From positions 62,001 to 126,000 of the forward strand of contig CAYMPV010000003.1 in NCBI GenBank assembly GCA_964392305.1: a stretch of 64,000 nt of DNA. The letters run 5' to 3'. The notes beneath the pieces were generated by a model. That model was not told the origin of the DNA. It made no database searches and was given only the letters and a program-made list of their open reading frames with translations. The position numbers were made by a program, and so were the translations under genes. Source of the stretch: JACKIC01 sp964392305. Lineage in GTDB: Bacteria; Planctomycetota; UBA1135; UBA2386. The number at the start of each line of letters is the position of its first letter. The stretch's first letter is position 1. Positions 8,532 through 19,390 of this stretch are shown here, one piece after another.

Positions 8532-10426
8532 CCAAGACCAAGAGCAAATCGAAGGATGAACCGCGCGACACCGAGGCCGAAAGCAGCCGGCCTTCGGTAT
8601 GGCACGTGTTGCCGCCGTACCTGCTGCAGCTGCAGTTCGAACGCCTGCCGCTTTCGACCGAGCTGGCGGCGCTGCTGCACACCCACGGCATCAAGCGGGT
8701 CGTCGATCTTTGCCGCCTTCCCGATGAGGACTTCGACACGGTTGGTTGGCTGGGCGCCGTGCACACCACCGAACTGCGCGAAGCACTCGACCGCGCCGTC
8801 TATCACGGCCTGAACCAGCTGTTCGCCGCGGAGCTGGCCGAGGACCGGACCTGGCCGCGCGTGCAGGAACAGCTGTTCGGTTGCCTGGAACCCCAGGAAG
8901 CCGCGCTGCTGCAAGCGGTGCTCGGCATCGATACGGTGCCGTGCACGATCGCCGCCCATGCACTGCGCCTGGGCATCGCGCCAGCCGAGGGAGAGGCGCT
9001 GGCCAACCAGGTGCGTGGCCGCCTGCGCCAGGAAGCCGGACCGCTGCTGCAGACCATCGAGAACGAGATGCGCGCCGAGTTCCTGGCCTTCGACGGTTAC
9101 GTCGAGAGCCGGCATCTGGCCGTCGGCAGCACCCTGCACGGCATCCGGGAAGGCTCACACCAGAACCTGCTGCCGCTGCGCCTGTGTGCGTTCCTCTTTG
9201 CCACCGAATGCACCCTGCACGGCAGCGCCCTCGTCGGCCAACCGCCGCGGCGTTGCCGCAAGCTGGTGCGCGCGCTGCACCGTCTGGTCACTCCGGGCCG
9301 CCTGCCGCTGCCGCTGACGCAGCTCGCCAGCGAGCTCGCGGCCGAGCAGATCGAGGCGCCGCGCGGACTGCTCGTTCACCTGCTGCGCACCGAACTGCGC
9401 GTCGCCGTCGAGCTCGACGCCGAACTCGGTGAGACCGCCCACCCCGACCCGCGCTCGACCACGCGGCGGCTGCAGGACCTGCTGGCCGAACTCGGCCAGC
9501 CGACCTCGTTCGAGGAGATCGTCTACGCCTACCGTGAGCGTTACCGCCGCGCCAATCGCTCGACCATCGAGCAGCGGCTGCGGGAGGACCCCACCATCCT
9601 GCAGCTCGGCAGGAAGCTGTGGTCGCTGCGCAAGTGGCACGATCAGGACCTCGGCGGCGTCGACCTGCTCGTCGACAAGGCGGCGCGCAAGCTCTGCGCC
9701 GAAGGGGGGCGGCAGTCCGTGGCCAGTCTGCTGCAGGACGAGGAACTCGACGAACGCACCATCTACCTGGTGCTCGACCGGCTCAACAACGACCCGCGCG
9801 TGCGCCTGCTCGGCCGCGGCGAGGCCTGCCCGGCGACCCACAAGCGTTCGCAGGTGCTCGAGAAGCTGCTGCTCGACTTCCGCCGCGCCGCCGGCGAAGT
9901 CGTCGAGACCATGTTCCTGGCCAACCAGACACCCGCCCGGCGCCGCCTGGTGCGCCGGCTGCTGCGCGAGAACCGGCTGTTCGTCGCACCGGCCGAGAAC
10001 CGCATCGACACGCTGTCGAACTACCCGCTCAACAAGGAGCGCATGGCGCGACTGATCGGCGTGGTCAAGGAACAGCTGTCGACGCGCACCGGCTACGCGC
10101 ACGCCGCCGCGCTCAAGACGACGATCGACAAGACCGATCTGGGCGGCAGCTGGCTGACGCCGCTGCTGCTCGAGGACATCCTGCGCCGCAACGCGCCGTT
10201 CGAGGTCCTGCCCGGCGGCCTGGTCGCACGCCGGCAGCTGCGGCTGGGCGAGACGATCGTGCGCCTGGCGCGGCAGGCGCTGCGTGAGACCGGCGTGTCG
10301 ATGTCGGTCGAGGACATGGTCAAGGTGCGGCCGCAGCTGGCCGAGTTCGTGAGCTTCGTGGCGCCGCTGCTGGTCAAGGACCCGACGGTGCACACCACGC
10401 GCGGGCAGTACTTCACCCTGCTGTGA
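8528..10426 (+). CDS. Large putative DNA-binding protein with RNA polymerase alpha-CTD-like and winged-helix segments
   Basis: A 632-residue cytosolic protein starting at an ATG that overlaps the upstream stop (ATGA). After a Lys-rich N-terminus (MTKTKSKSKDEP), residues about 37-85 (FERLPLSTELAALLHTHGI, then VVDLCRLPDEDF and a turn before a helix) follow the helix-hairpin-helix pattern of the RNA polymerase alpha C-terminal domain. Residues about 310-375 resemble a HARE/winged-helix unit (LQDLLAELGQPTSFEEIVYA, then STIEQRLRED and LGRKLWSLRKW), and later stretches (LLRENRLFVAP, NKERMARLIGVV) suggest more helix-turn-helix units. No catalytic motif is seen. A role in transcription or DNA organisation is inferred. 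Finding it downstream of two exported proteins is odd. Its 3' end overlaps the convergent PAP2 gene by 14 bases. Confidence 0.65.
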   Translation: MTKTKSKSKDEPRDTEAESSRPSVWHVLPPYLLQLQFERLPLSTELAALLHTHGIKRVVDLCRLPDEDFDTVGWLGAVHTTELREALDRAVYHGLNQLFAAELAEDRTWPRVQEQLFGCLEPQEAALLQAVLGIDTVPCTIAAHALRLGIAPAEGEALANQVRGRLRQEAGPLLQTIENEMRAEFLAFDGYVESRHLAVGSTLHGIREGSHQNLLPLRLCAFLFATECTLHGSALVGQPPRRCRKLVRALHRLVTPGRLPLPLTQLASELAAEQIEAPRGLLVHLLRTELRVAVELDAELGETAHPDPRSTTRRLQDLLAELGQPTSFEEIVYAYRERYRRANRSTIEQRLREDPTILQLGRKLWSLRKWHDQDLGGVDLLVDKAARKLCAEGGRQSVASLLQDEELDERTIYLVLDRLNNDPRVRLLGRGEACPATHKRSQVLEKLLLDFRRAAGEVVETMFLANQTPARRRLVRRLLRENRLFVAPAENRIDTLSNYPLNKERMARLIGVVKEQLSTRTGYAHAAALKTTIDKTDLGGSWLTPLLLEDILRRNAPFEVLPGGLVARRQLRLGETIVRLARQALRETGVSMSVEDMVKVRPQLAEFVSFVAPLLVKDPTVHTTRGQYFTLL

Positions 10427-11333
10427 CGGTCGGCGCCGGCGCGACGGCGGGCGGCCAGCCGTCGCGGTCGAGCAGGTGATCGATCAACCACACCGTCGGC
10501 CAGACCAGCAACGCACCGGCGAGCACGTCGGTGGTCCAGTGGTAACGCAACAGCATGGTGCTGGCGACCAGCAGCACACACGGCCCCAGCAACCACCAGA
10601 ACAACGGCCGGTGCCAGCGCCACATCAAGATCAGGCTGACCAGGGTCAACATCGTGTGGCCGCTGGGGAAACAGTCCCATGGATTGCTCTCGGCGCCGTC
10701 GATCCAGGCGCGCACCGGCCCGTACAACCACAGCCCGTCGAGTTCACGTGAGAAAGCCACCGCCACCTTGGGGGCGAGCGTCGGCACCAGCACGTATCCC
10801 AGGTAGCTGACCAGGAACGCGCCCACGAGGATCGCGACCGCGCGGTCGAAGGCCGCCGGCCCCGAACGGCGCAGCGCGCCAAGTGCCGCGAGCACCGGCA
10901 CGAGGTAGAACACGCCGTAGATCACCTGCAGGCCTTCGACCACCCAGGGCCGCATCCACGCATCGGCGAGTTGCGCGACGTCGCCGCCGAACAGCGCGCG
11001 GTCGATCGACGCGAAGATGTACTCATAGGGCTCGGGGTGCACGTACGGCAGCAGCCAGCACTTCGCCGAGAACACCATCGGCAACCCGGCGACGGCGAAA
11101 CCGGCCCGCCACCACCGCGCCGCCGCATGGTCGCGCCGGGCCAGCCGGGCGATGCCCAAGGCGATCCACAGCGCCGCGAAGTGCACGCCGAAGTGCGCCG
11201 TTCGCGCCGCCGGCTCGCGACCGGGAGCGGTCACACCGAACGACACGGCCAGGACGGCGACGACGTAGACGATCCAGAAACGCTCGACGGTCGGCCTGGG
11301 TCCGGTCGCTGTTGGGCGCGACGCCCGGTTCAC
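10413..11333 (-). CDS. PAP2-superfamily membrane phosphatase
   Basis: A 306-residue integral membrane protein with about six hydrophobic segments. The GTG at 11333 overlaps the spoVR stop (GTGA), so translation is coupled. The PAP2 catalytic motifs are visible: FPSGHTMLT at about residue 223 and LRYHWTTDVLAGA at about 263, with the phosphatase histidines and an Asp. The first motif (K-x6-RP) is not clear. The family dephosphorylates lipid phosphates, such as undecaprenyl pyrophosphate, phosphatidate or inositol-lipid head groups, on the periplasmic side; AUR1-like inositol phosphotransferases are relatives. It sits downstream of spoVR in one transcription unit. The gene ends inside the last codons of the convergent 8528-10426 gene. 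Confidence 0.8.
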   Translation of the reverse strand: MNRASRPTATGPRPTVERFWIVYVVAVLAVSFGVTAPGREPAARTAHFGVHFAALWIALGIARLARRDHAAARWWRAGFAVAGLPMVFSAKCWLLPYVHPEPYEYIFASIDRALFGGDVAQLADAWMRPWVVEGLQVIYGVFYLVPVLAALGALRRSGPAAFDRAVAILVGAFLVSYLGYVLVPTLAPKVAVAFSRELDGLWLYGPVRAWIDGAESNPWDCFPSGHTMLTLVSLILMWRWHRPLFWWLLGPCVLLVASTMLLRYHWTTDVLAGALLVWPTVWLIDHLLDRDGWPPAVAPAPTVTAG

Positions 11334-12874
11334 GCGCCGCCCTTGCTCGACATGCCGACGCGCCCCACCGCGGGATGGCTGGCGGTGACGTCCTTGCTGG
11401 TCGACTCCTTGCCGTCGTAGCTGAGCAGCACGCCGCGGCCGTCCTCGATGGTCTCGATGTGCACCGGGCGTTGCCAGAGCGCAAACAGGTTCTGCAAGGT
11501 CATCTGCGCCTGCTCGAGCTGCAGGTCGCCGCCGACCCATTCGTGCACCAGATACAGCTCGCCGCGGTTGGCGTGGTTGCCGTCCACGACCTTGATGATC
11601 GGCTGACCGAAGTTGGTCAACGCCGCGAGCAGCTGCGTCTTCACCTTCTTGTAGTCGCGGTCGAGGATCACGTAGCGACCGGTCGCCGGATCGACGCCGT
11701 AGACGAACATCTTCTGCTCCTCGGCGAACTCGGCGGTGACGAACTCGTCGAGGAAGGTGATGTCGTTGTAGATGCGCCGCACCTCGAACACCTTGGCGCG
11801 ACCTTCGTTGGTCGGTCGGCTCCACGTGCGGCGTTGTTCAGGGTCGTCGCAGGCCTGGTACTCGGCCCCGAAGCGGCCGTGGTTCCAGCGCTCTTCGATG
11901 TGCCGGAACAGCTCGACGCCGATCTTGTAGGGGTTGAGCTGCCCCGGCCGGGTCGCCAGGGTGCCGCTGTGTGTATCGCAGTACTGCACCACCTCGCTGG
12001 CGTCACACAGGTGCCGCGTCATCAGCATGCTGTGCCAGAACACCGCCCAGCCCTCGTTCATGATCTTGGTCATGCCCTGGGGCGCGAAGTAGTAGGCCTC
12101 CTCACGCAGCAGCGCGAGCACGTCCTGCTGCCAGGTCTGCAGCGGCGCGTGGTCGAGCAGGAACTTGAGCACGTCGCGCGCCGGCCGCGCCGGGAACCGC
12201 AACGCCTGCCGTTCCTCCTGCACGATGCGCTCCTGCTGCTTGCGCATGAAGTCGGGCGGGTTGATGTAGCGGTCCATGTAATCCTTGGCGGGGATCTTGC
12301 GGACCTCGTGACGATCGCTCTCGGGCTTCTTGCGGCGGCGCGTCTCACCGGAGTCCGGGCCGCGATCGATGTACGGCGAGTACGGATCGATCAGGTTGTC
12401 GAGCGAGTGCACCAGGTCGATGAAGTCCTCGACCGGCTCCTGCCCGTAACGATCCATGTAGCGGCGGATGCGCGCGCCGTGGTTGGCGAGCACGTCCATC
12501 ATCTTTCGCGACGTGTGCGAGAACCACGCGTTGTTCTTGAAGAAGTCGCAGTGGCCGTAGACGTGCGCCATCACCAGCTTCTGCTCGGTGATGGAGTTGC
12601 TGCGCATCAGGTACGCGTAGCAGGGGTCGTTGTTGATGACGAGCTCGTAGATCTTCGAGAGCCCGTAGGTGTACGACTTCGACAGGTGCTCGTACTCCAT
12701 GCCGAAGCGCCAGTGCGGGTAGCGCGTCGGAAAGCCGCCGTAGCTCGCGACCATGTTGAGCTCGTCGTAGTCGACGAGTTCGAAGATCACCTCGTAGAAG
12801 TCGAGGCCGTAGCTCTTGGCGAGATCGCGCGTCTCGTCGCGCAGCGCGGCGAGTTCGGGGGTGAGGTTGCCCAT
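11330..12874 (-). CDS. spoVR: SpoVR family protein
   Basis: A 514-residue cytosolic protein of the SpoVR family (spore cortex in Bacillus; stress and stationary-phase protein YcgB in Escherichia coli). Family signatures are present, including YDELNMVASYGGFPTRYPHWRFG near residue 35, then YGLSKIYELVINNDPCYAYL and VMAHVYGHCDFFKNN, with His/Glu residues that suggest a metal-binding protease-like core. In many bacteria spoVR lies beside yeaH/yhbH and prkA. Here those two are on the same strand at 16078-19228 but separated by two intruding genes. The frame is open upstream; ATG 12874 gives the family start. A promoter (TTGGCC, 17 bases, TAGGCT at 12921-12926) fits a leader of about 40 nt. Exact biochemical function is not established for the family. 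Confidence 0.93.
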   Translation of the reverse strand: MGNLTPELAALRDETRDLAKSYGLDFYEVIFELVDYDELNMVASYGGFPTRYPHWRFGMEYEHLSKSYTYGLSKIYELVINNDPCYAYLMRSNSITEQKLVMAHVYGHCDFFKNNAWFSHTSRKMMDVLANHGARIRRYMDRYGQEPVEDFIDLVHSLDNLIDPYSPYIDRGPDSGETRRRKKPESDRHEVRKIPAKDYMDRYINPPDFMRKQQERIVQEERQALRFPARPARDVLKFLLDHAPLQTWQQDVLALLREEAYYFAPQGMTKIMNEGWAVFWHSMLMTRHLCDASEVVQYCDTHSGTLATRPGQLNPYKIGVELFRHIEERWNHGRFGAEYQACDDPEQRRTWSRPTNEGRAKVFEVRRIYNDITFLDEFVTAEFAEEQKMFVYGVDPATGRYVILDRDYKKVKTQLLAALTNFGQPIIKVVDGNHANRGELYLVHEWVGGDLQLEQAQMTLQNLFALWQRPVHIETIEDGRGVLLSYDGKESTSKDVTASHPAVGRVGMSSKGGA

Positions 12875-12920
12875 GGGTCAGGTCGGGAGCCGCCCATGTC
12901 ATCGGGCGTTCCGTGGGCAG

Positions 12921-12949
12921 AGCCTAAGCCGGATCGCCGCCTCGGCCAA
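12921..12949 (-). promoter_or_regulatory. Probable spoVR promoter
   Basis: On the minus strand TTGGCC (12949-12944) is followed after 17 bases by TAGGCT (12926-12921). This spacing is standard and the initiation site would lie near 12914, about 40 bases before the spoVR ATG. Confidence 0.35.
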
Positions 12950-12958
12950 CGAACGGGC

Positions 12959-13519
12959 TCACTTCCGACCCGCGCCCTTCTTCCGTCCAGCACCCAGTCC
13001 CGGGAACTTGCTGGCCTGAACGATCCACGAGGCCACCTGCTGCTCGTCGAGGTCTGCCGCGCGCTCGACGTCGACGCCGCGCGTGTACTTGCCGGTGCCC
13101 ACGGGCGGCACGGGCCTCAGTTTGGTGCCGTGCAGGAACGTGATCTTGACGTGGTCCGTGAACCCGCCGCACGACACGAACCAGCCGGTGTCGGTGCCGT
13201 AGAACGACATGCCCCACTTGATGCAGCGTGCGATGTCCGGGATCGTCGTCGCGATCAGTTTGTCGAAGCGCCGCGCGATCGCGCGCTGCGGCGCCGGCAG
13301 GCTCGCGATGTAGGCCCTGACCGGTGCGTCGCCGACCGCGGGCGCCGCGGCGCTGGCCTTGCCGGTCTTGGCGCCCGGTAGGGTCCTGGCGACCTTGCCC
13401 TGCGCGGCGCTGCGGGCGCGCGCGGGCTTCTTGGTCACCTTCGTCGCAGGCTTCTTGGCTGGCTTCTTGGCTGGCTTCCGGGTCGCTGGCTTGTTGCTGG
13501 CGGCGGTCTTGCGCGGCAT
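12959..13519 (-). CDS. DUF1801 domain protein with a histone H1-like lysine/alanine tail
   Basis: A 186-residue protein. The ATG at 13519 is preferred to 13555 because GGAGGTG lies 3-9 bases before it. Residues 1-75 are a disordered basic tail (MPRKTAASNKPATRKPAKK, continuing with further AKKPA and VTKKP units) like histone H1 or bacterial HupB/AlgP tails. Residues about 80-175 match the DUF1801/YdhG fold (VRAYIASLPAPQRAIARRFDK, then CIKWGMSFYGT and FTDHVKITFLHG). The extreme C-terminus is basic again (GRKKGAGRK). Plain DUF1801 proteins are about 110-140 residues, so both tails are additions that suggest DNA or RNA binding. It lies between spoVR and the inverted gene at 13661. Confidence 0.8.
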   Translation of the reverse strand: MPRKTAASNKPATRKPAKKPAKKPATKVTKKPARARSAAQGKVARTLPGAKTGKASAAAPAVGDAPVRAYIASLPAPQRAIARRFDKLIATTIPDIARCIKWGMSFYGTDTGWFVSCGGFTDHVKITFLHGTKLRPVPPVGTGKYTRGVDVERAADLDEQQVASWIVQASKFPGLGAGRKKGAGRK

Positions 13520-13645
13520 CGGCACCTCCGACCGCCATGCAAGCAGGCAGCCCACTTGCTGTCACGCACCATCACCGCGCGGGCGACCGCGACCGGAATC
13601 GGACCGCGGCGACCACCGGGACCTGACCACATCGCACCGCTGCAT

Positions 13646-13651
13646 TAGCAT
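13646..13651 (+). promoter_or_regulatory. -10 element of the 13661 gene
   Basis: TAGCAT ends 9 bases before ATG 13661, or 6 before the in-frame GTG 13658. No ribosome site is present, matching the leaderless pattern seen elsewhere. Confidence 0.4.
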
Positions 13652-13660
13652 GCGCGGGTG

Positions 13661-16051
13661 ATGCGCGCCGCCGCCTGGATCCTGGGCCTCGCCGTGGTGG
13701 CCGTGTTCGCCATCGTGCGGTGTGGCACATCGACTCGCCCGGACATCACGTCGGGTGAGGGCGCCGCGGCAGATCACGCTGCATCCTCGACCGCTGCTAC
13801 CACGCTGCGGGAAGCGACCCGCGAACTCGTTCTCGCCCCGGCCCCGCAGCTCGATGCCGCCGCCCTGATCCACGTTACCGCGGTCCTGCCCTCGGGTCGC
13901 CCGGCGGCAGCGGCGATCGTTCGCTACCAGGACTCACCGAACGAGCGGCGCAACCGCCGCGACGACGCGCGCGAGGACACCGAGCAGCTGCTCGCGAAGG
14001 TCGGGCGACAAGCGGTGACCGATGACCTCGGTCGAGTGAAGATCGCGCCAGCCGCGAAGACGACGCTGTGCATTCGCTGCGGCGAGTACTACGCCGAGGA
14101 GTTCGTCGCCGAGGGCACGACCGGGCTTCGTATCGAACTGCAGCGCGACCTGTGCTTGCGTTTGCAGGTGCTCGACGACGACGGCCGGCCGCGCGAACGC
14201 TTCGCCGTCTCAGTGACGGCGGAGTTCCAGTCGCGCCTCGACGGCTACGGCTGGACCAACATCGACCTGGCGCCGACGGATCGCGACGGCATGACGACGC
14301 TGCCGCACGCGCAGCTCGCGATCACGTTGCCTGGTCCGGACGTCGTTTGGTGGCGCATGACGCTGCAGTGCGAGCTCGACCCGCCGGTCAGCGCCGCGGT
14401 GAGCGAGGCGCAGTTCCTGGCGCAGCGACCGGTGCAGCTCCGCGTGCCGACCGGCGGTGCCATTGCGGCCGAGATCGTGAATGCGGATGGAAGGGCGGCG
14501 TGGGCGTCCGCACAGCTCGAGGACGCGGTCACCGGGGAGACGCGCACCTGCGACCTGGATGCCGCGTCTACCTGGTTCCGCCAGCTACCGCTCGGCAGGC
14601 GTTGGGTGCTGTCCGTGGAGTCGTTCGGCCACGAGGTCCGCCGCACTCTGGACGGGCCGACGCGCGCCGACGAGGTCGTGTCCACGCGCATCGAACTGCC
14701 TCTGCACCACATCGCGTTGCGCGGCCGCGTCGTGAGGCCGGACGGCGTCCCGATCCCTCAGGCCAAGCTCAGCTTCACGGGGCCTCACGCACGCTTCTGG
14801 CACGACGGCACGGAGACGAGCCGCGACGGCTCCCTCGGCGACACCATCGGCGACTTCTCCTTCGGTGGGGTGCTGCCTGGGGACATCGCCGAGATAGCCG
14901 GCGCCACGCTGCGCATCGAACGGGAGCCCTACTGCCTGGCGACCACCGTGGCGTTGCCCACCCTGCACCCGGGCACCAACGAACTCGGCGACATCGTGGT
15001 CACGGTGGCATCGGACGAGGTGCTGCTCGCCTCCGTCGAGATTCACGCGGCCGGCAGGAACGTCACTCGGTTCGCCCACGCGTATCTCTGCGGCCGGGGC
15101 CAGAGGCATGTCAACACCGTGAGTTCCTTCACTGCCCGGCGCGGCGACCGCATCGAGTTCCTCGGCGCACCGACCGACCAGGCGCTCGAGATCGGCTGTC
15201 AAGTCGAAGGCTACCTCGCGTGCACCGTGCCCGTCGCGCGCGGCGAATACGCGATCATCGAGCTGCGCGAACCATCGGCCTCGCTGCGACTGCACGTGCT
15301 GTGGCCGCGCATCCCCAAGGGGCTCTGCAACGCGGCGCTGATCGATGCACACGGCAGGCAGCGCGGCGATTCTTTCGCATCGGCGGACGGGGGGCATTGG
15401 CCGGATCTGCCGCCCGGGCGCAGCACGCTGCGGCTCCTGATCGACGATCGGTGCGTGCACGAGTTGACCGTCGACCTGAGGGCGGGCGAGAACCGCTGGC
15501 CGAACGACGGCGGCGCGATCGACCTTCGCAGCTGCGCACAGGCGTTCTACCTCGACATCCAGGCCGCCGACGGCGGTGACGTCGAATGGACTCGCTGGTA
15601 CGCGTTGCCCAGGGGCGTCGCCCGGGTACTCGAACAACTCGACTCCAACGAGCTCGAGTCGTCGAACGGGAGGTGGTTCGTGCCGCGCCCCGACTGCGCC
15701 GAACTCGCGATCGTCGCTGGAGGCTTGGTGCCCGAGCGGATCCCGGCGCCCACTGCGGACACGATCGTACGCCTACGACGATGCACACAGCTGATCGTGC
15801 ACCCGGCACTCGACGACGAGGCGACCACGATCGTGCGCGTGGTCGAAGACGGCGTGCGCGATCCGTGGCTACGCGCTCTCGACGGCGACCACTTCCACAA
15901 CGAGGACTCTTACCACGCCGCTGACGACCCTGTCGAACTGTGGTGCGCGCCGGGGACCGTCGTCGCGGTGGTCGTCGAGCGCGGCGGTGTGCGAGGCGCG
16001 GCCCAACGCGTCGAGATCGGCAGCGTCACCAAGGAAGTCGTCGCGCGCTGA
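13661..16051 (+). CDS. Membrane-anchored or exported protein with carboxypeptidase-regulatory-like beta domains, function unknown
   Basis: A 796-residue protein. ATG 13661 is used, with an in-frame GTG one codon earlier as alternative. Residues 1-20 form a hydrophobic signal/anchor (MRAAAWILGLAVVAVFAIVR, then Cys-Gly, possibly a lipobox variant). The rest is predicted beta-rich with several short units of the type VTAVLPSGRPAAAAIVRY, LRLQVLDDDGRPRERFAVSV and IALRGRVVRPDGVPIPQAKL. These resemble carboxypeptidase-regulatory or transthyretin-like folds common in planctomycetal surface proteins. No catalytic motif is seen. It is oriented against the flanking spoVR and yeaH-prkA genes, and its codon choice looks somewhat less extreme in GC at third positions than its neighbours, so a later insertion is possible. 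Confidence 0.75.
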   Translation: MRAAAWILGLAVVAVFAIVRCGTSTRPDITSGEGAAADHAASSTAATTLREATRELVLAPAPQLDAAALIHVTAVLPSGRPAAAAIVRYQDSPNERRNRRDDAREDTEQLLAKVGRQAVTDDLGRVKIAPAAKTTLCIRCGEYYAEEFVAEGTTGLRIELQRDLCLRLQVLDDDGRPRERFAVSVTAEFQSRLDGYGWTNIDLAPTDRDGMTTLPHAQLAITLPGPDVVWWRMTLQCELDPPVSAAVSEAQFLAQRPVQLRVPTGGAIAAEIVNADGRAAWASAQLEDAVTGETRTCDLDAASTWFRQLPLGRRWVLSVESFGHEVRRTLDGPTRADEVVSTRIELPLHHIALRGRVVRPDGVPIPQAKLSFTGPHARFWHDGTETSRDGSLGDTIGDFSFGGVLPGDIAEIAGATLRIEREPYCLATTVALPTLHPGTNELGDIVVTVASDEVLLASVEIHAAGRNVTRFAHAYLCGRGQRHVNTVSSFTARRGDRIEFLGAPTDQALEIGCQVEGYLACTVPVARGEYAIIELREPSASLRLHVLWPRIPKGLCNAALIDAHGRQRGDSFASADGGHWPDLPPGRSTLRLLIDDRCVHELTVDLRAGENRWPNDGGAIDLRSCAQAFYLDIQAADGGDVEWTRWYALPRGVARVLEQLDSNELESSNGRWFVPRPDCAELAIVAGGLVPERIPAPTADTIVRLRRCTQLIVHPALDDEATTIVRVVEDGVRDPWLRALDGDHFHNEDSYHAADDPVELWCAPGTVVAVVVERGGVRGAAQRVEIGSVTKEVVAR

Positions 16052-16077
16052 CGGCCCTTCGCCCGACGCACCCGCCC

Positions 16078-17178
16078 CTACCGCCCCTTGCCCAGGAACT
16101 CCTTGATGCTCGGCAGGATGCCGTCGCGGTCCTGGATGTCGGTGGTGATCACCTTCTCCTCGTTCTTGAAGGCGCCATCGAGGTCCTTCTTGAACTGGCC
16201 GCTGCCATACGCGCTCTTGACCTGGCCGTAGCAGAACTGGTTGCACAGCGGCAGCACGCCGTCCTGCAGCAGCGACACGCAGTGTTCGGTGTCGCGCGCG
16301 CTCCAGTTGTCGCCGTCGCTGAAGTGGAACGGGTAGACGTTCCACTCGTGCGCCGGGTACTTGTCGCGGATCAGCTGCAGGCACAGCTCGTAGGCCGAGC
16401 TGATCTTGGTGCCGCCGCTCTCGCGCAGGTGGAAGAACGTGTGCTGGTCGACCTCGTGGGCCACGGCGTCGTGCACGATGTAGTGCACCTGCAGGTTCTC
16501 GTACTGGTGCCGCAGCCAGGTGTCGATCCAGAACGCCTCGATGCGCACGATCTCCTTCTGCTCGCGCCCCATCGAGCCCGACACGTCCATCATGTAGACG
16601 ATCGCGGCGCTGGCCTGCGGGATCTCGCGCGTCTGCAGCGAGCGGAAGCGCAGGTCCTCGCGGATCGGCACCACCACGGGATGTTCGGGGTCGTAGGTGC
16701 CCGAAGCGATCTGGCGCTTGAGCGCCTCGCGGTACGAACGCTTGAAGTGCCGCAGCGACATCGGCCCGCTGCGGGAGATGCCCGTGTAGCGCCCCGCCGA
16801 GGCGCGCAGGTTCTGGCGGCCCTTGGGTTCGATGTTGGGCAGCTCGAGTTCCTCACCGAGGATCTTGGCGAGATCCTCGAGCGAGACGTCCACCTCGATG
16901 GTGTGATCGCCCGGCTCCTCACCGGGCTGGCCCGCGGCGTCCTGGCCCGGCGCCTCCTGTCCCTCATCGCCTTCACCCTGGCCGACACCCTGCTTCCGGT
17001 TCTGGCCGAAACGGAACTTGGGCAGCGTGATCTGCGGCAGCGGGATGGTGACGTACTTCTGGCCCTGCTTGCCGATCAGCTCGCCCGAGCTGACGAAGCG
17101 CTTGAGGTCCTGCTTGACCTTGCCGCGCACGATCTGGCGGAAGCGCGTGTGGTCCTGGTCGATGCGGCGCACGGACAC
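16078..17178 (-). CDS. yeaH: DUF444 (YeaH/YhbH) von Willebrand A-like protein
   Basis: A 366-residue cytosolic protein of the YeaH/YhbH family, normally co-expressed with the PrkA kinase and connected to stress and sporulation. The GTG at 17178 has GGGAGA 7 bases upstream. The N-terminal third is charged with an acidic Gly/Gln-rich insert at about residues 60-90. The C-terminal half is a von Willebrand A fold with the metal-ion-adhesion-like motif MMDVSGSMG at about 196 and TKISSAYELC. It lies 22 bases downstream of prkA on the same strand. Its partners are PrkA and, in most genomes, adjacent SpoVR, which here is 3.2 kb away. Confidence 0.94.
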   Translation of the reverse strand: MSVRRIDQDHTRFRQIVRGKVKQDLKRFVSSGELIGKQGQKYVTIPLPQITLPKFRFGQNRKQGVGQGEGDEGQEAPGQDAAGQPGEEPGDHTIEVDVSLEDLAKILGEELELPNIEPKGRQNLRASAGRYTGISRSGPMSLRHFKRSYREALKRQIASGTYDPEHPVVVPIREDLRFRSLQTREIPQASAAIVYMMDVSGSMGREQKEIVRIEAFWIDTWLRHQYENLQVHYIVHDAVAHEVDQHTFFHLRESGGTKISSAYELCLQLIRDKYPAHEWNVYPFHFSDGDNWSARDTEHCVSLLQDGVLPLCNQFCYGQVKSAYGSGQFKKDLDGAFKNEEKVITTDIQDRDGILPSIKEFLGKGR

Positions 17179-17200
17179 GGTGAGATCTCCCTTACCGGCC

Positions 17201-19228
<2,028 letters not shown>

Positions 19229-19289
19229 GTCCTAACGCCCTCACACGGCGGCGAGGCGGACGAGGCTCCGCCCTGGTCGTGTGCCGCCG

Positions 19290-19295
19290 ATCGTA
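19290..19295 (-). promoter_or_regulatory. Possible prkA -10 element
   Basis: The minus strand reads TACGAT, 61 bases before the prkA ATG. A second weak candidate, CATAGT, lies at 19301-19306. There is no clear -35. Confidence 0.25.
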
Positions 19296-19378
19296 TCGGC
19301 ACTATGGGCTCAGGCCATGAAGGTTTCGAGCGTCGAGTCGCGGGCCCGGAAATCACCGCGCCGACTCCGTCCAACTGC

Positions 19379-19384
19379 TAACGT
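19379..19384 (+). promoter_or_regulatory. -10 element giving a leaderless start
   Basis: TAACGT ends 6 bases before the ATG at 19391 and no ribosome site is visible. Confidence 0.45.
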
Positions 19385-19390
19385 GCCGCG

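Noticed and set aside
10883..13381. An 832-residue open frame on the plus strand opposite spoVR
   Set aside because: Arg/Ala/Val-rich shadow frame caused by high G+C; the spoVR family match on the other strand is decisive.
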